The notes below the pieces were generated by a model. It saw only the letters and a list, made by a program, of their open reading frames with translations. It ran no database searches and was not told the origin of the DNA. The translations under genes were made by a program, and so were the position numbers. From contig NZ_OESZ01000044.1 in assembly GCF_900239345.1 (NCBI RefSeq), forward strand, positions 62,001 through 126,000: a stretch of 64,000 nucleotides of DNA, given 5' to 3'. The DNA is from Tenacibaculum dicentrarchi. Lineage in GTDB: Bacteria; Bacteroidota; Bacteroidia; Flavobacteriales; Flavobacteriaceae. How positions within the stretch are numbered: position 1 is the first letter of the stretch; each line of letters starts with the position of its first letter. Positions 52,760 to 61,065 of the stretch are shown here, piece after piece.

Positions 52760-53645
52760 AGTGTTTTTTCAAAAGTTTATTTTTAAACTCTATCGAGTTC
52801 TTTTTAAATTGTATTTGTCTAACTCCTGCATCATCTTTATAAATAAAATTTTTGTACTTTTCACATAATTTATCTATAATAATTTCTAAACCTTCATTCG
52901 ATAAACATAAATAAGCTCCAACTGTTTTTCTGATATTATCATAACTTACAGCGTTTTCATTTTCAAATTCATTTAATAAGCAGTATCCAAAAATTTCAGG
53001 AGAAAGACTATCGTGATTATTTCTATTTAACCTGTAAACGGTTTGATTTGCATTGTTTTTTCTACCTGTATCTACGACTAAGTTTAAGCTAAGAAGTGGG
53101 GTGTTAAAATCATCTTCTATTGTTTTGTCATTTTTAATAGGTGAAACGTATGTTCGGACAAAAACTTTAAAATCGGAGTTTAAAGTTTTTTCAGCGACTT
53201 CTTTTAGATTTTCATTAATAAGTATTCTATTGATGAAATTAAAAATCTGATATTCAGAAAACTCTAAAGTAGCTTTATCTGAAAAGTAATTAGAAAATAT
53301 TAATTTAAAAATTGATGCGTGATTTGTTTTGCATAAATAATATTGTAGTAACCATAAAGAACCATCATTTTCTAAATAAGGGTCTAGTTTTTTTGTTACA
53401 AAAAGCAAGTTAGCAAATTCACTTAGATTATTTTCTTTATTTAAAATACCAAAAGCTTTTAGCCAGTGATGAATTGATCTAACCATATTTTTACCAACAC
53501 CTAATAAAGGGATTGCTTTTTCTTCGTTTGAAAAACCATCAATGTATTGATTTTTAATGAGTTCTATTCCTTTTAAAATCCATTGCTCTTTGCAATGAAA
53601 AGTGTCATGTCCTGAGAATCTATAAGACTTTTGATTTAAAATCAT
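52746..53645 (-). CDS. sspB: DUF4007 protein, probable DNA nickase SspB
   Basis: 299 residues. The N-terminal FSGHDTFHCKEQWILKGIEL and LLGVGKNMVRSIHHWLKAFG segments are the DUF4007 hallmarks. A C-terminal winged-helix region spans about 220-290. In the characterised Ssp systems the DUF4007 protein SspB nicks DNA and is needed for single-strand phosphorothioation. First gene of the leftward sspBCD operon. Confidence 0.85.
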   Translation of the reverse strand: MILNQKSYRFSGHDTFHCKEQWILKGIELIKNQYIDGFSNEEKAIPLLGVGKNMVRSIHHWLKAFGILNKENNLSEFANLLFVTKKLDPYLENDGSLWLLQYYLCKTNHASIFKLIFSNYFSDKATLEFSEYQIFNFINRILINENLKEVAEKTLNSDFKVFVRTYVSPIKNDKTIEDDFNTPLLSLNLVVDTGRKNNANQTVYRLNRNNHDSLSPEIFGYCLLNEFENENAVSYDNIRKTVGAYLCLSNEGLEIIIDKLCEKYKNFIYKDDAGVRQIQFKKNSIEFKNKLLKKHYGVQ

Positions 53646-53649
53646 ATAT

Positions 53650-53713
53650 TTTAATATATATTAATTACACTGCAATTTAATATATATAATTGAATATGGA
53701 TGAACTTATCCAT
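53650..53713 (-). promoter_or_regulatory. Operator-like repeats upstream of sspB
   Basis: TTTAATATATAT occurs at 53650-53661 and 53676-53687 (26-base spacing), each in a partly palindromic setting, followed by the dyad ATGGAT-N6-ATCCAT at 53696-53713. The whole 210-base region to the arm repeat is AT-rich, and I find no convincing TTTG/TAnnTTTG pair. Confidence 0.45.
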
Positions 53714-53862
53714 GTAGATTTACATTTTATAATTTTTTAGAAATTTAAAAAATATATTACATGTTGTTTTAATTTTATTAGATATGAGGTTGTTTTAAGT
53801 TTTTTCTAGACAAAAAGACTACTTAAATAGTAGTAAGAAAAAAGTTTAGTTAGTATTTTTTT

Positions 53863-53883
53863 TGACACCTAAATTGACACCTA
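53863..53883. repeat. Right arm-type repeat of the element
   Basis: Identical to the 21-base double TGACACCTA sequence at 37246-37266, in direct orientation, 42 bases from the right core. Confidence 0.7.
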
Positions 53884-53884
53884 A

Positions 53885-53920
53885 AAATAAAAACCCTGTA
53901 AACACGAGGTTTACAGGGTG
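53885..53920 (-). terminator. ssrA terminator
   Basis: Reading leftward: ACCCTGTAAAC / GTTTACAGGGT stem, five-base loop, then TTTTTATTTTT, directly after the tmRNA 3' end. Confidence 0.88.
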
Positions 53921-53925
53921 TAAAA

Positions 53926-53939
53926 GTGGAGACGCCGGG
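53926..53939. repeat. Right attachment core (attR) inside the ssrA 3' end
   Basis: GTGGAGACGCCGGG, identical to 37113-37126. The ssrA gene stays complete because the core supplies its 3' end. Confidence 0.85.
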
Positions 53940-54317
53940 AATCGAACCCGGGTCCAAACAAGCAGTTCAAATGCTTTCTACATACATATTTCTTTCTTAA
54001 TTTTCGACAAGTAACTGATTAAGAACAATCTGTTAAAAGCTTATCTTCTTTAGTTTCAAAAATCTGTCGAAGCTTCAGGTTTTCTATATTTACTTTTACG
54101 ATATCCAAAAGTGAAGCGCCGTAAATCAAGGCTATTCGTGGACATAAAGCTTGCACACCTTGTGTGCCGAGGCTAATCTTACTATGATTCGGATTATGCA
54201 GCTAAAGCGTAGTTATCTTCGCCGTTTAAAAAGTTGAAATAAAGATTTACGAGTTTCTATTCACTGCTCGGCATGCTTACATTATCGCTGGTCTCGCTGT
54301 CAAAACCAGTCGTCCCC
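53927..54317 (-). ncRNA. ssrA: tmRNA
   Basis: 391 nt. The 5' end GGGGACGACTGGTTTTGACAG pairs with the 3' end CGTCTCC to form the acceptor stem, with A as discriminator. The T arm GGGTTCGATTCCC is intact. CCA is not encoded (the DNA continues CTTTT). The tag reading frame is at 54194-54223. It rescues stalled ribosomes and tags the unfinished proteins for degradation. Its 3' end is the integration site of the neighbouring element. Confidence 0.96.
54194..54223 (-). other. tmRNA proteolysis-tag reading frame
   Basis: Encodes GEDNYALAA and stop, preceded in translation by the tmRNA-borne alanine, with resume codon GGC. Similar tags (GETNYALAA type) are known in Bacteroidota. Confidence 0.85.
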
Positions 54318-54491
54318 AAAATGATAAAATTTAAAAAAATAGTATCAAATATTATTAATATATTTGAATACAGAATGCAAAGGTAATAAAAAAACTACTT
54401 GTATAATACATTTAAATCAAGTATTTTCGCTTAAATTGTTGTATTTTCAACAATTGTAGATTATTTGTTTAATTTTATACAAAACACATAC

Positions 54492-55700
54492 ATGAAATTC
54501 GGAATTATTAAAGAACGTAAAAATCCACCAGATAGAAGAGTGGTATTTTCTCCTGAAAAGTTACAAGAATTTAAAGCGCAATTTCCAGCGGCAGAAATAG
54601 TAGTAGAAAGTTCAGATATTCGTGTTTTTAGCGATCAAGCTTATAAAGATGCAGGCTTAGAAGTTGTAAGCGATATGTCTGATTGTGATGTATTATTAGG
54701 GGTAAAAGAAGTTCCTTTAGAGGCTTTAATTCCGAATAAAAAATATTTTTTCTTTTCACATACCATTAAAAAGCAACCTTACAACCGTGTGTTATTACAA
54801 GGAATGTTAGCAAAAAACATTGAAATGTACGATCACGAAACCATCATTAAAGAAAATGGTGCTCGATTAATTGGTTTTGGACGTTATGCAGGTTTAGTAG
54901 GTGCTTACAATGGTTTTAGGGCTTTAGGTTTACGTGAAAAATTATTCACTTTACCAAAAGTAGAAACTCTTACTGATTTAGATGCTGTAAAAGCTGAATT
55001 AGACAAAATTACGTTGCCAAATATTAAAATTTTACTTACTGGGACAGGTAAAGTAGCACACGGAGCTAAAGAAATTTTAGATTATTTAAAAATTAAACAA
55101 ATTAGTGATGCTTTATATTTAACGGCTGATTTTACCGAGCCTGTATATTGCGTGTCGGATGTGATGGAATATAACAAGCGCATCGATGGTAAAGTAGGTG
55201 AGAAGTTTGCTTTTTATAAAGACCCGAGCGGTTATCAAAGTAATTTTATGCCCTATGCAAAAGTGACTGATTTCTTTATAGCAGGTCATTTTTATGGTGA
55301 TGGAGCGCCGTATTTATTTACTAGACAAGATGCAAAACATGCTGATTTTAAAATTAAATATGTCGCTGATATTTCTTGTGATGTTGCTGGTCCGGTAGCA
55401 ACAACACTTCGTTCGTCAACAATTGCTGATCCTATTTATGGCTATGATGCTCAAACCGAAAAAGAGGTTTGTTTTACATCTGAAAATGCCATAACTGTAA
55501 TGGCTGTTGATAATTTACCTTGTGAATTACCAAAAGATGCCAGTGAAGGATTTGGAGAAATGTTTTTAGAAAACGTAATTCCAGCTTTTTTCAATGACGA
55601 TAAAGACGGTGTTTTAAAACGCGCTAAAATGACCACAAAAAACGGAAAATTAGCCGAGCGTTATGCCTATTTACAAGCCTATGTAAACGGCGAAGAATAA
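54492..55700 (+). CDS. Alanine dehydrogenase/PNT-domain oxidoreductase, saccharopine-dehydrogenase-like
   Basis: 402 residues from MKFGIIKERKNPPDRRVVFS, which is the AlaDh/PNT N-terminal domain start. ILLTGTGKVAHGAKEIL is the NAD(P)-binding loop, and ADISCDVAGPVATTLRSSTI is like lysine-forming saccharopine dehydrogenases (LYS1). An earlier in-frame ATG at 54465 would add nine residues. The Bacteroidota members are NAD(P)-dependent amino-acid dehydrogenases; whether this one acts on saccharopine, alanine or another substrate is open. Five bases precede the next gene. Confidence 0.82.
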   Translation: MKFGIIKERKNPPDRRVVFSPEKLQEFKAQFPAAEIVVESSDIRVFSDQAYKDAGLEVVSDMSDCDVLLGVKEVPLEALIPNKKYFFFSHTIKKQPYNRVLLQGMLAKNIEMYDHETIIKENGARLIGFGRYAGLVGAYNGFRALGLREKLFTLPKVETLTDLDAVKAELDKITLPNIKILLTGTGKVAHGAKEILDYLKIKQISDALYLTADFTEPVYCVSDVMEYNKRIDGKVGEKFAFYKDPSGYQSNFMPYAKVTDFFIAGHFYGDGAPYLFTRQDAKHADFKIKYVADISCDVAGPVATTLRSSTIADPIYGYDAQTEKEVCFTSENAITVMAVDNLPCELPKDASEGFGEMFLENVIPAFFNDDKDGVLKRAKMTTKNGKLAERYAYLQAYVNGEE

Positions 55701-55705
55701 TAAGT

Positions 55706-55921
55706 ATGTTAGCAGACAAGCAATTTTTAATTGATACAGCCCAAATGCGGATGCCTTTTGGAAAATATAAAGGTTATTATTTGGTTGATTTACCTGAACA
55801 TTATATTGTCTGGTATAAAAACAAAGGCTTTCCTGCTGGGAAACTAGGTAAAATGATGGGCTTGGTTTATGAAATGCAATTAAATGGTTTGGAAGATATT
55901 TTACGAAAAATTAGAAGTTAA
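55706..55921 (+). CDS. DUF3820 family protein
   Basis: 71 residues. MRMPFGKYKGYYLVDLPEHY and IVWYKNKGFPAGKLGKMM match the DUF3820 pattern. Cotranscribed with the preceding dehydrogenase-like gene and ended by a strong terminator. Function unknown; the fold is similar to short exonuclease-associated domains. Confidence 0.85.
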   Translation: MLADKQFLIDTAQMRMPFGKYKGYYLVDLPEHYIVWYKNKGFPAGKLGKMMGLVYEMQLNGLEDILRKIRS

Positions 55922-55935
55922 TTTTTTATTCATAT

Positions 55936-55975
55936 AAAAATCCGCTGTTATTTCAAAATAACAGCGGATTTTTTT
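55936..55975. terminator. Bidirectional terminator between the DUF3820 gene and rmuC
   Basis: 17 bp stem AAAAATCCGCTGTTATT with its perfect complement, four-base loop and long T run that reaches the rmuC stop. Confidence 0.93.
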
Positions 55976-57636
55976 TAGATTATTTCTAGCTGATTAGCAG
56001 CTTTATTTTTCAATTCTTTAGAGAGTTCTTTTTTATTTTTGATGCCTAATTTTTGTAATTTACTTGCTTGTAAAACCAAATTATCATTTCCTGTACTTAA
56101 TTGTTTAAATGCGGTATTGTAAGATGTTTGTGCGTTGTCGATATATTTCCCTACTTTTTCTAAATTTTCAATAAAAAGAACAAATTTATCATATAATTTA
56201 GCACCTCTATCGGCAATAGCAATCGAGTTTTGATTTTGATATTCACGCTTCCATAAATCGACAATTAACTTTAATGAAGTTATTAAATTTGTTGGATTCA
56301 TTAATAAAATACGCTTGTCGTAAGCGTAATTCCAAAGGTTGTGATCGCCTTGCATTGCCGCAATATATGCTGGCTCACTAGGGATGAACATCATTACAAA
56401 ATCTAAGGATTTATTATAATCATCATAGCCTTTTGTACTCAGTGCAACAATATGATTTTTGATTGCCGAAATATGCGCTGTCAATTCTTTTTTTTGCGTA
56501 TCGACATCTGAACTAGCAATATATCGGGTAAAGGCATTCAGCGAAACTTTCGAATCGATAATTACATTTCTGTTATCAGGATATTTTATAACCGCATCGG
56601 GGCGCATTTTTTTATCTTCAGCATCGGAACGAATTGCTTTTCCGTTCTCGTCTTTTAGCTCATGCTCCATAAAATATTCTTCATTTTTACGCAAGCCAGA
56701 TTTTTCTAAAATACTCTCTAAAATCATTTCGCCCCAGTTTCCTTGGGTTTTTGCTTCGCCTTTTAACGCATTTGTTAAATTGATGGCATCTTGACTAATT
56801 TGTTCACTTTTTTCGGCTAATTCCTTAACTTTTTCACCTAAAGAAAAACGCTCTTTACTTTCTTTATTATAAACATCTTCGACTTTAGTTTTAAATTCTT
56901 TAATATCTTTATTTAAAGGATTTAATAATTCTTTAATTTTAGATTCATTAACTTCTGAAAAAGATTTGGTATTTTCTTTTAAAATTTGACTCGCAATATT
57001 TTGAAATTCAGTATTAAACTGATTTCTAAGTTCTTTAATTTCGTTTTTTTCTCGGCTTAGTTTTTCGTTTGATGAAACAATTTTGGCGTTTGCAGTGGCT
57101 AAGTGTTCATTTATTGCATTAAACTTTTCTTTTAGGTTATCATATGCTGATGTTTGTTTTTCAATAGTATCAGCATGTTGTGTAAGTGTATGTTTAGCAG
57201 CGTTAAAATTGGCATTTTTAGTAGATAATTCGTTTGATAGGTTTTTATTTTCTGATGTTTTAAGAATAATTTGTTCTTCTAAATTGATAATAAATTCTTG
57301 TTTTTCTAAAAGTATTTTTGATATTGAATTATTATTTGCTACTAATGTTGCTTTTTCTTTTTCTAAAAATAACCTATTTTCTTCGGATGCTTTTAATTGA
57401 TTTTCTTTGTTTGTAATTAGTTTTTCTTTTTCGGAAATAGTTGCAGTTTGTTGTGCTTGCTGATGTTTTGAAGTCGCTTTAAAAGAATCAAATTCTTTAT
57501 CGATTAAATTAAATGCTGTTTGAGCTTTTTCTTTAATGGAATTAATTTTCGAATTTGTTTTTAAGTTTCCGATAAACCAACCAATAACAGCGCCGAGTAG
57601 CACGCCTACAATAAGATAAATAATAGTTTGTTCCAT
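55975..57636 (-). CDS. rmuC: DNA recombination protein RmuC
   Basis: 553 residues: one N-terminal helix (3-20), a coiled coil (about 25-235) and the RmuC nuclease-like domain (about 275-490). The domain includes GNWGEMILESILEKSGL, MRPDAVIKYPDNRNVIIDSK and VMMFIPSEPAYIAAM. RmuC limits inversions at short repeats and resembles PD-(D/E)xK nucleases. Monocistronic. Confidence 0.93.
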   Translation of the reverse strand: MEQTIIYLIVGVLLGAVIGWFIGNLKTNSKINSIKEKAQTAFNLIDKEFDSFKATSKHQQAQQTATISEKEKLITNKENQLKASEENRLFLEKEKATLVANNNSISKILLEKQEFIINLEEQIILKTSENKNLSNELSTKNANFNAAKHTLTQHADTIEKQTSAYDNLKEKFNAINEHLATANAKIVSSNEKLSREKNEIKELRNQFNTEFQNIASQILKENTKSFSEVNESKIKELLNPLNKDIKEFKTKVEDVYNKESKERFSLGEKVKELAEKSEQISQDAINLTNALKGEAKTQGNWGEMILESILEKSGLRKNEEYFMEHELKDENGKAIRSDAEDKKMRPDAVIKYPDNRNVIIDSKVSLNAFTRYIASSDVDTQKKELTAHISAIKNHIVALSTKGYDDYNKSLDFVMMFIPSEPAYIAAMQGDHNLWNYAYDKRILLMNPTNLITSLKLIVDLWKREYQNQNSIAIADRGAKLYDKFVLFIENLEKVGKYIDNAQTSYNTAFKQLSTGNDNLVLQASKLQKLGIKNKKELSKELKNKAANQLEII

Positions 57637-57749
57637 AGCTTTTTTGTTTTTTATAAAGTGTTAATTAGTAGATGTTTAAAATTACTGTTTTTCTTTATTA
57701 ATGCGCTTAAAAATGTTTTTTTTATTTTAAATAGCTAAACATCATCCTG

Positions 57750-57866
57750 AATTTAGTTCAGCATCGCATCCTGATTTGCCATGTTTTAGCTTTTTTAATG
57801 ATTTTTGTCAATTCGAGTGATTTTAATGACTAAAAGGAATTAAAATAGTATCGATAATTTGAAGAG
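57750..57866. repeat. Partial relative of the 32.4 kb MITE-like element
   Basis: Shares GAATTTAGTTCAG, CGCATCCTGATTT and the long stretch from TGTCAATTCGAGTGATTTT through GTATCGA with 32447-32563, but lacks both terminal inverted repeats. It lies in the 385-base gap between the transglutaminase-like gene and rmuC. Confidence 0.72.
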
Positions 57867-57900
57867 GATTATTCAATTTTAGTTAAAAATAAAGTTTGAT

Positions 57901-57995
57901 GTACTAAATTCCTAGCCCCGATTGAAGCTTTGTTTGAGCTCTTTTTTTGATTTTTCTTCAAAAAAAAGCGAGTGCGGAAAGCGGGAAATAGCTTC
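57901..57995 (+). repeat. Structured dispersed repeat, copy C
   Basis: Third copy of the unit at 24064 and 32226, same orientation, 34 bases after the MITE-like fragment. CCTAGCCCCGATTGAAGC and GCGGAAAGCGGGAAATAGC are kept almost unchanged, while the central hairpin varies in length. Confidence 0.75.
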
Positions 57996-58021
57996 TAAAA
58001 AATCTTTATTTAAATAGTAAT

Positions 58022-58981
58022 TTATTTTATTAAAAAGATTGCTACAACCTGTTTGTCAATAAGTAAAAAAACTTCATTGCTGTTTTTAGGAGGAAGAATA
58101 CTTACAATTGTCTGATTTTTTTCGAAAGAAATTTTTGGTTTTTGAGCATATTTTACACCTTTAAATCCACAATATATAGATTGGTTTTTAGCAATATTTT
58201 CAAGGATAAAAGTAATGGGTGTATTTGTTTTTTTAGTAATGATACCAGTAGTTGGAGCTATTAATATGTATTGTTTTTTAAGGAAATCAGTGGTGTATAT
58301 TGGTTGCTGAAAGTAGCTTTTTAAAGACATTCGTTTTACACGTAATTGCCATAAAATATCTTCAGGAAAATGGGTTAAAAAATATTTTTCTTTAGGAATA
58401 TTAAAATAATAATCATTAAAATTACGTTGCCAACGTCCGTTTTTAACAGCTCCTGCTGCCCAAGTAGCATCTAAATATAGCCATTTATTGTTCAGTTTTA
58501 CAGCATTCCAAGCATGATTCGGTTGGTTATTTACCTTACCAATATCGTTTGAAGAAATTCGAACATTACCTTTTATTATTTCGTTTTCAATATTTAAAAG
58601 CGTACAAATATTAGCAAATGTTTGTGCATAATCTTCACAAATTCCACTTCTTCTAGCTAATGTTTTTTTTACAATAGCACCTTTTATAGCTTTAATTTTC
58701 GCTTTTTTTTCAGCTTCGTTTCTATAGCTAAACTGTGTTTTTCTGGCACTAAGGTTATTAAATGCAATTAAATCGTATCGAATATTAAAAGCAAGCCAGC
58801 TAAATAAGGCTCTGACTTTTTCATTATCAGAAGTAAAATCGGTAGAAATTTTGTTAGCTAATTTTTTGGCGGTAATTCTTTTAGGGTAGGTTTTTATTTT
58901 GGCATCAACAATTGAAAAATCTTGAGCCGATAGGGTAGTGCTAGTAATAAGGAGTGCTAAAAATAAATAAAGTTGCTTCAT
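58022..58981 (-). CDS. Exported transglutaminase-like protein
   Basis: 319 residues with a signal peptide (1-19, cut after SAQ). The transglutaminase-core Cys-His-Asp set is visible in SGICEDYA, NHAWNAVKL and WLYLDATWAAG, so an active cysteine-protease-like site is possible. The C-terminal ~100 residues are a beta domain (TPITFILENIAKNQSIYCG). Substrate unknown; many such Bacteroidota proteins are periplasmic peptidases. Confidence 0.86.
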   Translation of the reverse strand: MKQLYLFLALLITSTTLSAQDFSIVDAKIKTYPKRITAKKLANKISTDFTSDNEKVRALFSWLAFNIRYDLIAFNNLSARKTQFSYRNEAEKKAKIKAIKGAIVKKTLARRSGICEDYAQTFANICTLLNIENEIIKGNVRISSNDIGKVNNQPNHAWNAVKLNNKWLYLDATWAAGAVKNGRWQRNFNDYYFNIPKEKYFLTHFPEDILWQLRVKRMSLKSYFQQPIYTTDFLKKQYILIAPTTGIITKKTNTPITFILENIAKNQSIYCGFKGVKYAQKPKISFEKNQTIVSILPPKNSNEVFLLIDKQVVAIFLIK

Positions 58982-59021
58982 AACAAGAGTTTAAAACAAC
59001 TTTATTTATCAAAAATTGTGC

Positions 59022-59840
59022 CTATAAATTATTGACAGTTTTTCTAATGGCTACTAAGTTTGTTAATAGCTTTTCTAAATAATCAAGGTGTAACATATTA
59101 GCACCGTCACTTTTTGCATTTGCAGGGTCAAAATGTGTTTCAATAAATAATCCATCGACATTATTAACAACTCCAGCTCTTGCGATTGTTTCAATCATAT
59201 CGGGTCTTCCACCAGTAACACCGCTTGTTTGGTTGGGTTGTTGTAGCGAATGAGTTACATCTAAAACCGTAGGCGCAAATTCACGCATGGTTGGGATTCC
59301 TCTAAAATCGACAATCATATCTTGGTAGCCAAACATAGTTCCTCGGTCGGTAATCCATGCTTGTTGGTTTCCTGCATCGTGAACTTTTTTAACGGCGTGT
59401 TGCATTGCTTCAGGACTCATAAACTGCCCTTTTTTCAAATTAACAACTTTACCAGTTTTTGCGGCAGCTACTACTAAATCGGTCTGACGCACTAAAAAAG
59501 CAGGAATTTGTAAAACATCGACATATTCGGCAGCTTTGTAGGCATCTGAAATTTCGTGAATATCAGTAACCGTAGGAACATTGAAGGTTTCAGAAACTTT
59601 TCTTAGAATTTTTAACGCTTTTTCATCACCAATTCCCGTAAAACTATCAATTCTACTTCGGTTTGCTTTTTTAAAACTTCCTTTAAAAATATAAGGAATT
59701 TCTAATTTATCAGTAATTGTAAGTACTTTTTCAGCAATTCGCATTGCCATCTCTTCACTTTCAATAGCACAAGGACCTGCTAAAAGGAAAAAATTGTTAG
59801 CATCAGTATGTTTTATATTCGGAATAAGATTTAAATCCAT
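59022..59840 (-). CDS. kdsA: 3-deoxy-8-phosphooctulonate synthase
   Basis: 272-residue TIM-barrel enzyme that condenses arabinose-5-phosphate and phosphoenolpyruvate for KDO, the core sugar of lipopolysaccharide. GPCAIESEEMAMRIAEKV, FKGSFKKANRSRIDSF and the closing IETHFDPANAKSDGANML are conserved. Located 41 bases upstream of the transglutaminase-like gene on the same strand. Confidence 0.95.
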   Translation of the reverse strand: MDLNLIPNIKHTDANNFFLLAGPCAIESEEMAMRIAEKVLTITDKLEIPYIFKGSFKKANRSRIDSFTGIGDEKALKILRKVSETFNVPTVTDIHEISDAYKAAEYVDVLQIPAFLVRQTDLVVAAAKTGKVVNLKKGQFMSPEAMQHAVKKVHDAGNQQAWITDRGTMFGYQDMIVDFRGIPTMREFAPTVLDVTHSLQQPNQTSGVTGGRPDMIETIARAGVVNNVDGLFIETHFDPANAKSDGANMLHLDYLEKLLTNLVAIRKTVNNL

Positions 59841-59949
59841 GATTTTAAGTTGTAGGTTTTCAACAAAATTAAGAAATTAATTTAGCTATTTTAGCGGTTT
59901 TAAATTAAATAAGAATCGACCCTAAAAATTACACCCAAATTATACTGAA

Positions 59950-60972
59950 ATGAAAAATAATATTAAAAAAATAGTATACGTGTCAGCCTTTATTCCGATG
60001 TTTTTATCGTCATGTAAAACAGTGAAAAATGATCAGAATAAAACGGCTAAACCTTCATTTGAAGTAATTACAAATACAGCTAAAAAGAGTGTGAAAAAGG
60101 CTTTTGTATTTGATTCATTATCGGTTAAAAAACATTTATACACCTTGGCTTCGGATGAAATGCAAGGGCGTAAACCTGGAACTCAAGGGATGGAAAAAGC
60201 AACTGTTTATATTGAAAACCAGTTTAAGCGTATTGGGTTAAAAACCTATAGAAATTTGGCTACTTATCGCCAGAATTTTACGCATAAAGGCATTAAAATG
60301 AGTAATATTATTGGGGTTTTAGAAGGTAAAAGTAAAAAGGAAGAAATTGTAGTGATTTCTGCGCATCATGACCATTTAGGTGTAAAAAAATCGGTAGAAG
60401 GAGATGTGATTTTTAACGGTGCAAATGATGATGCTTCAGGGGTTGTTGGAGTGCTAACATTAGCCGAATATTTTGCTCAAAAAGGTACAAATGAACGTAC
60501 TATTTTATTTGTGTGTTTTACTGCTGAAGAAATGGGCTTAGTTGGTTCTGATTTTTTTGGAAAAGGAATCGACCCTACCAAATTTGTTGCAGGAATTAAT
60601 TTAGAAATGATAGGTAAAACGCCAAGTTTTGGTAAAAATACCGCTTGGCTAACAGGGTTTGAACGTTCTGATTTTGGTAAAATTATCCAAAAGAATTTGG
60701 TAGGTACAGGGTATCAGTTATTTCCTGATCCGTATGAGAAATTTAATTTATTTTTTAGGTCAGACAATGCTTCTTTGGCACGTTTAGGAGTACCAAGTCA
60801 TACGTTTTCTACTACGCCAATTGATGTTGATAAATATTATCATAAGGTTTCAGATGAAGCAAAAACCTTAAATATGGGGGTAATTACTCAAACGATTAAA
60901 GCGGTAGCAAAAGGAACAGAGAGTATTATCAACGGAAAAGATACGCCTACAAGGGTTGTTTTAGAAGAGTAA
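59950..60972 (+). CDS. M28 family metallopeptidase lipoprotein
   Basis: 340 residues with a lipoprotein signal (MFLSSC, Cys about 22). The di-zinc site of M28 aminopeptidases is complete: SAHHDHLG, NGANDDASG, TAEEMGLVGS, NLEMIG and a later histidine in PSHTFSTTPID. Presumably an envelope aminopeptidase. Alone on its strand before the S8 peptidase gene. Confidence 0.9.
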   Translation: MKNNIKKIVYVSAFIPMFLSSCKTVKNDQNKTAKPSFEVITNTAKKSVKKAFVFDSLSVKKHLYTLASDEMQGRKPGTQGMEKATVYIENQFKRIGLKTYRNLATYRQNFTHKGIKMSNIIGVLEGKSKKEEIVVISAHHDHLGVKKSVEGDVIFNGANDDASGVVGVLTLAEYFAQKGTNERTILFVCFTAEEMGLVGSDFFGKGIDPTKFVAGINLEMIGKTPSFGKNTAWLTGFERSDFGKIIQKNLVGTGYQLFPDPYEKFNLFFRSDNASLARLGVPSHTFSTTPIDVDKYYHKVSDEAKTLNMGVITQTIKAVAKGTESIINGKDTPTRVVLEE

Positions 60973-61065
60973 TTTTTGTCTGAAATTTATCTTGCTTAAT
61001 AAATGATTCTATTATAGAGGTTATTATATTCGCAGTAGTTTAATTAAAATAAAAATCCTTCAAAG

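Larger units (their letters stand above)
37113..53939. mobile_element. 16.8 kb integrative element in ssrA carrying an Ssp-type phosphorothioation system
   Basis: Bounded by 14 bp core repeats, one being the ssrA 3' end. Both ends also carry the TGACACCTA double arm repeat. Gene order from the left: tyrosine recombinase, unknown 283-residue protein, excisionase-like HTH, unknown 106-residue protein, SF3-like ATPase, non-coding hairpin and tandem repeats, five-gene sspA/effector operon (+), three-gene sspBCD operon (-). No relaxase, type IV secretion, capsid, portal or terminase gene is seen. It is therefore a small integrative or satellite-like element whose transfer would depend on something else. 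Confidence 0.85.
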
